Positions 61,490 to 64,000 of a DNA stretch of 64,000 nucleotides are shown here, in pieces. Origin of the DNA: CBDCYH01 sp965224105 (lineage in GTDB: Bacteria > Bacteroidota > Rhodothermia > Rhodothermales > JABDKH01); the NCBI GenBank assembly GCA_965224105.1, contig CBDCYH010000002.1, positions 1-64,000 on the forward strand, in the 5' to 3' direction. Every line of letters starts with the position of its first letter. Position 1 is the first letter of the stretch. The notes beneath the pieces were generated by a model that made no database searches, was not told the origin of the DNA, and saw only the letters and a list, made by a program, of their open reading frames with translations. The position numbers were made by a program, and so were the translations under genes.

Positions 61490-62906
61490 CAGGGGCCCGC
61501 GGGAGTCGTTCGTCGAGTGAGGCAACCGCGTACGACACGACTGCCATGGCTGCAACGCACAGGTTCATTTCATGAGCATCGAGCTTGTCCATGGTGTCGG
61601 CATGCGTGTGGTGGTACCAGAAGTATTTTGATCCGTCAACAGAGAGCCCCATGCCGGGAACTCCTTCCCTCATGATCGGGCCAATGTCCGCACCGCCTCC
61701 TCCCCGCGAGATATTGCCAGCCTCAATACCGTCGAGGTATCCGCCGATCTCCTGCATGATTGCGTAAGCCTCATCAGAACCAGAGAAACCAAACCCCGAA
61801 GGTTTGAACACGCCGGAATCACTTTCGATGGCGAGAATGTGATCGTCCAGCTCGTCCATGTGTTGGTCGCGGTAGGCGTTGCCACCCCGCAGTCCGTTTT
61901 CCTCGTTCGTCCACATCACAACTCTTATGGTCCGCTTTGGTCGCAAACCTAGCTGCTTCATCAGAAGAATAGCTTGCCATGCGGCGAGACAACCTCCGGC
62001 ATCATCCATGGCGCCCGTGCCAACATCCCACGAGTCGATGTGCCCTCCCATGACGATCACTTCGTTGGGGAATTCCGAACCAATGATTTCCGCAACGACA
62101 TTCCTTGACTCGGCGTCTGGCAGTGTCTCCGCACCCATTTCCAACCTCACTCTAACTTCTTGACCCCGATCCTGCATGCGCTGTAACATCATTGCGTCTT
62201 CAACTGTCACGGCGGCGTGCGGTATCTGTCGGACGTCTTGGGCATACCGCATCGTTCCTGTGTGGGGCGTCGAGAGCGAAACTGGCCCAACGGATCTTAC
62301 GAGGGATGCGATGGCACCATGTTCGGCCGCACGAACAGCTCCGTTTACGCGATACTGAACGGTTGGGCCGTAAGAGGTGAACGCTACGTTGTAGAGAACG
62401 ATTTTGCCCGCCGCCTCGGCGCTTCGGGCGTTTAGCTCATCAAACGACTTTACAACCAGTACCTCCCCCTCTACTCCACCATCCGGCGTCCCGATGCTGC
62501 CTCCAAGGCCGAGGATCTGAAGATCATCGACTCGCGGACTGACCAGCGTAAGCGACTCCTCGCCTCTTTTCCAGTTCGGAACCATAACTTTCTCTCCACG
62601 AACGTTGTCGAGTCCGTCGCTTTCCATCTCGGCAAGGATCCAATCTATTGCCTGTTCCAGCCCTGCCGAACCACTTAGCCTGGGGCCGAAGGTGTCGGTC
62701 ACATATGCTAGACGTTCAAACATGGAACTGTCGGCGAGTGCATGCTCGATCAACCGCGCGATGTCATCCTCTACCGATTGGGGCAGAAGCGTTGAATCCG
62801 CCTCGAAAGTCGATGCTGTGGACGACGAATTGCTCGTGCCGAGGTCGGGTGTCGCGGTTGCGCAATTGATGGAGGCGAAAGCGATAATAAATGCGATAAG
62901 TTTCAT
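61482..62906 (-). CDS. secreted M28 family metallopeptidase
   Basis: Zinc aminopeptidase/carboxypeptidase-Q-like protease, 474 aa from the Met at 62906. That start gives a signal peptide with a possible lipobox (ASINC). The catalytic zinc ligands are visible as GGHIDSWDVGTGAMDDAGG (His and Asp), TNEENGL (Glu), IESDSGVF (Asp) and HHTHADTMDKL (His). A PA-like insertion occupies about residues 130-230. Secreted peptide turnover. It is followed by an overlapping oxidoreductase gene; upstream is the short GT-A-like gene, 49 nt away. Confidence 0.88.
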   Translation of the reverse strand: MKLIAFIIAFASINCATATPDLGTSNSSSTASTFEADSTLLPQSVEDDIARLIEHALADSSMFERLAYVTDTFGPRLSGSAGLEQAIDWILAEMESDGLDNVRGEKVMVPNWKRGEESLTLVSPRVDDLQILGLGGSIGTPDGGVEGEVLVVKSFDELNARSAEAAGKIVLYNVAFTSYGPTVQYRVNGAVRAAEHGAIASLVRSVGPVSLSTPHTGTMRYAQDVRQIPHAAVTVEDAMMLQRMQDRGQEVRVRLEMGAETLPDAESRNVVAEIIGSEFPNEVIVMGGHIDSWDVGTGAMDDAGGCLAAWQAILLMKQLGLRPKRTIRVVMWTNEENGLRGGNAYRDQHMDELDDHILAIESDSGVFKPSGFGFSGSDEAYAIMQEIGGYLDGIEAGNISRGGGGADIGPIMREGVPGMGLSVDGSKYFWYHHTHADTMDKLDAHEMNLCVAAMAVVSYAVASLDERLPRAPVE

Positions 62907-62955
62907 TTTCCAACTGATGAGGTTTGGGACCAAGATAACACCCCGCGAGCGTCAA

Positions 62956-63420
62956 TTACATCCACCCGTCGATCGCCAGTTTTTGCAGAGCCCGCAAATC
63001 GGATTGACAAACTTGCTCAATTCTATTGCTCTCGTACTTGGCACTCCGCTCAGGGGTGTCGCCGGGCCCGAAAATTTTCCAACGGCCTCGCCCAGAGTCA
63101 GCGCCGTTGGGATCCAGAATTACGTGATCCTCTGTAAACGCGACAATGGGCGAAGTGCAATGCCCAATTCCCTGCCACCTCGCATCGAAGGTAGATCCCG
63201 CGACGGCTACAATCTGAAAGCGAGCAAACGCAGATGACACCTGCACTGGTACGACGACGTCTACCGAGTCACGCGACAGTAGCACAACCTCCATCTGATC
63301 TGCATTCGTTTGCCCGACCAGGCTATCGAGTGTCCAGCACACCGCTTCGTAGTCTGCCGCTGTATACAGAATAACAGCAGGTTTGGACTCGGGGCGGAGA
63401 TAAAGATCAACGACGGTAAT
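62956..63420 (-). CDS. GT-A-like glycosyltransferase fragment with no clear start
   Basis: An open frame of 154 codons. Residues near the start (VVDLYLRPESKPAVILYTAA) and CWTLDSLVGQTNADQMEVVL resemble the beginning of GT2-type enzymes. FTEDHV fits an acidic metal motif. The rest is too short for a complete transferase. The first conventional start is GTG at 63342, yet the similarity extends upstream to an ATT at 63420. An ATG exists at 63424 in another frame. A third frameshift or a truncated gene are both possible. I cannot assign a function. Confidence 0.45.
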   Translation of the reverse strand: MTVVDLYLRPESKPAVILYTAADYEAVCWTLDSLVGQTNADQMEVVLLSRDSVDVVVPVQVSSAFARFQIVAVAGSTFDARWQGIGHCTSPIVAFTEDHVILDPNGADSGRGRWKIFGPGDTPERSAKYESNRIEQVCQSDLRALQKLAIDGWM

Positions 63421-63479
63421 TCATTTAAGAAAGCCAAATCGGTTATCTTGATCAGCGAATTTTATAACTGTATGGTTCC

Positions 63480-63995
63480 ATGGAAGAGCAAGTAAGTTCA
63501 ATTCCGACAACCGATATCCACGCGTTTCTGAATAATCTCGACGAGCGAATTGTCAAGGTGTGGAGGATTAAAGGCGCCCTGTTTTGTGGCTTTGTATTCT
63601 TGTCGATTGCTGTTTTCGAGGTGGTCTTCGCATTGGCGGGCAGGAGCATCCTGTTTCCTGGTTTTCTTACCCTCGCAGTCGCTGGACTTGGAATACTGGG
63701 TACACTGCTTATTCCAAGCCTGGCGTACCGTTATTGGAGTTACGAAATGGGCACACAGGAGCTGCTGTTGCAGAGGGGGATCATCAACCATGTAAGAACA
63801 GTCGTTCCGCTAAGACGAGTTCAGCATCTTGACGTCAGTCAGGACATCATCGAGAAGGAATTCGAACTGGGAAAACTCATTGTTCATACCGCCGGATCGC
63901 GGTCGGAAGATGTAGTCCTCCCGGGTTTAGGGATTCAGGTCGCGGAGCGATTGCGTGACGAGCTGAAGAATTATATCCGCGAGGATACACTGTAG
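63480..63995 (+). CDS. bacterial PH-domain membrane protein (YdbS-like)
   Basis: A 171-aa protein with two hydrophobic helices (about residues 30-72) followed by a bPH2 domain (YWSYEMGTQELLLQRGII, VPLRRVQHLDVSQD, LGKLIVHTAG), as in YdbS-type proteins. These occur in pairs (YdbS-YdbT) and are thought to act in envelope stress or lipoprotein-related processes. An ATG begins at the last three bases of the window, so the second member probably follows just outside. Divergent from the GT-A-like fragment. Confidence 0.82.
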   Translation: MEEQVSSIPTTDIHAFLNNLDERIVKVWRIKGALFCGFVFLSIAVFEVVFALAGRSILFPGFLTLAVAGLGILGTLLIPSLAYRYWSYEMGTQELLLQRGIINHVRTVVPLRRVQHLDVSQDIIEKEFELGKLIVHTAGSRSEDVVLPGLGIQVAERLRDELKNYIREDTL

Positions 63996-64000
63996 GCATG

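Noticed and set aside
1..64000. Search for CRISPR arrays, insertion sequences, integrases, phage genes and toxin-antitoxin pairs.
   Set aside because: No regular spacer-repeat pattern, transposase or recombinase motif, or recognised toxin was seen anywhere in the window.

Overview
The window looks like chromosomal DNA from a Bacteroidota-like member of the FCB group, most likely Rhodothermota/Balneolota. This is inferred from several features: two secreted proteins with type IX secretion C-terminal sorting domains, a GWxTD-domain protein, a Bacteroidota-style GlmM, a single TonB, a Nif3/zinc-ribbon pair, and mostly weak or absent Shine-Dalgarno sites. GC is moderate (near 50% by eye). No species is claimed. 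Gene density is high, with many abutting or 4-nt-overlapping genes, and most of the window is housekeeping.

Layout. 0-7 kb: phosphatidylethanolamine synthesis (psd with an apparent frameshift, pssA), mtaB, and carAB behind a candidate attenuator; CarB ends before the usual allosteric domain. 7.3-13.2 kb: tonB, a deoxynucleoside kinase, folK, a SulP anion transporter coupled to an MBL/rhodanese protein, mobA, and tRNA-Arg(CCU). 13.2-17.4 kb: a UMF1-type MFS transporter, Nif3, a coiled-coil protein whose zinc-ribbon cysteines are mostly lost, RNase P RNA, and secG; a symmetric terminator lies between rnpB and secG. 17.5-24.4 kb: a ThuA/ThuB-like pair, rsmE, an Omp85 protein, mutY and two small membrane proteins. 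24.5-30.6 kb: CIRCE-controlled groESL, a secreted T9SS protein, glmM, a lipase-like hydrolase and a rhodanese lipoprotein.

31-39 kb is an accessory block with visibly lower GC. It holds a beta-propeller sensor kinase, a LuxR-type response regulator, a gamma-glutamyltransferase-like lipoprotein, an NTF2-like protein and an FG-GAP/ASPIC secreted protein. It is bracketed by a ~137-nt direct repeat. One copy is the 3' end of an intact 7TMR-type histidine kinase on the right; the other is an orphan fragment of the same gene end on the left. This is the geometry expected of an element inserted at a gene's 3' end. Two perfect inverted repeats lie between the response regulator and the glutamyltransferase-like gene.

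39-64 kb: the 7TMR kinase; asnS with a charged coiled-coil insertion and a hairpin that would cover its ribosome binding site; a GWxTD protein; UbiA-like and metallophosphoesterase genes; the pyruvate dehydrogenase E1a-E1b-E2 operon; an ECF sigma/anti-sigma pair; a frameshifted polyprenol-phosphate mannosyltransferase; icd; a DUF3524 (tRNA-queuosine mannosyltransferase-type) gene; comF; an orphan ABC ATPase; a PAS-GGDEF-EAL protein; CYTH and ArsN2-like genes; a coupled aminotransferase/sulfotransferase pair; a second Gfo/Idh/MocA oxidoreductase; an M28 peptidase; a GT-A-like fragment; and a PH-domain membrane protein at the right edge.

No CRISPR array, transposase, integrase or phage gene was seen.
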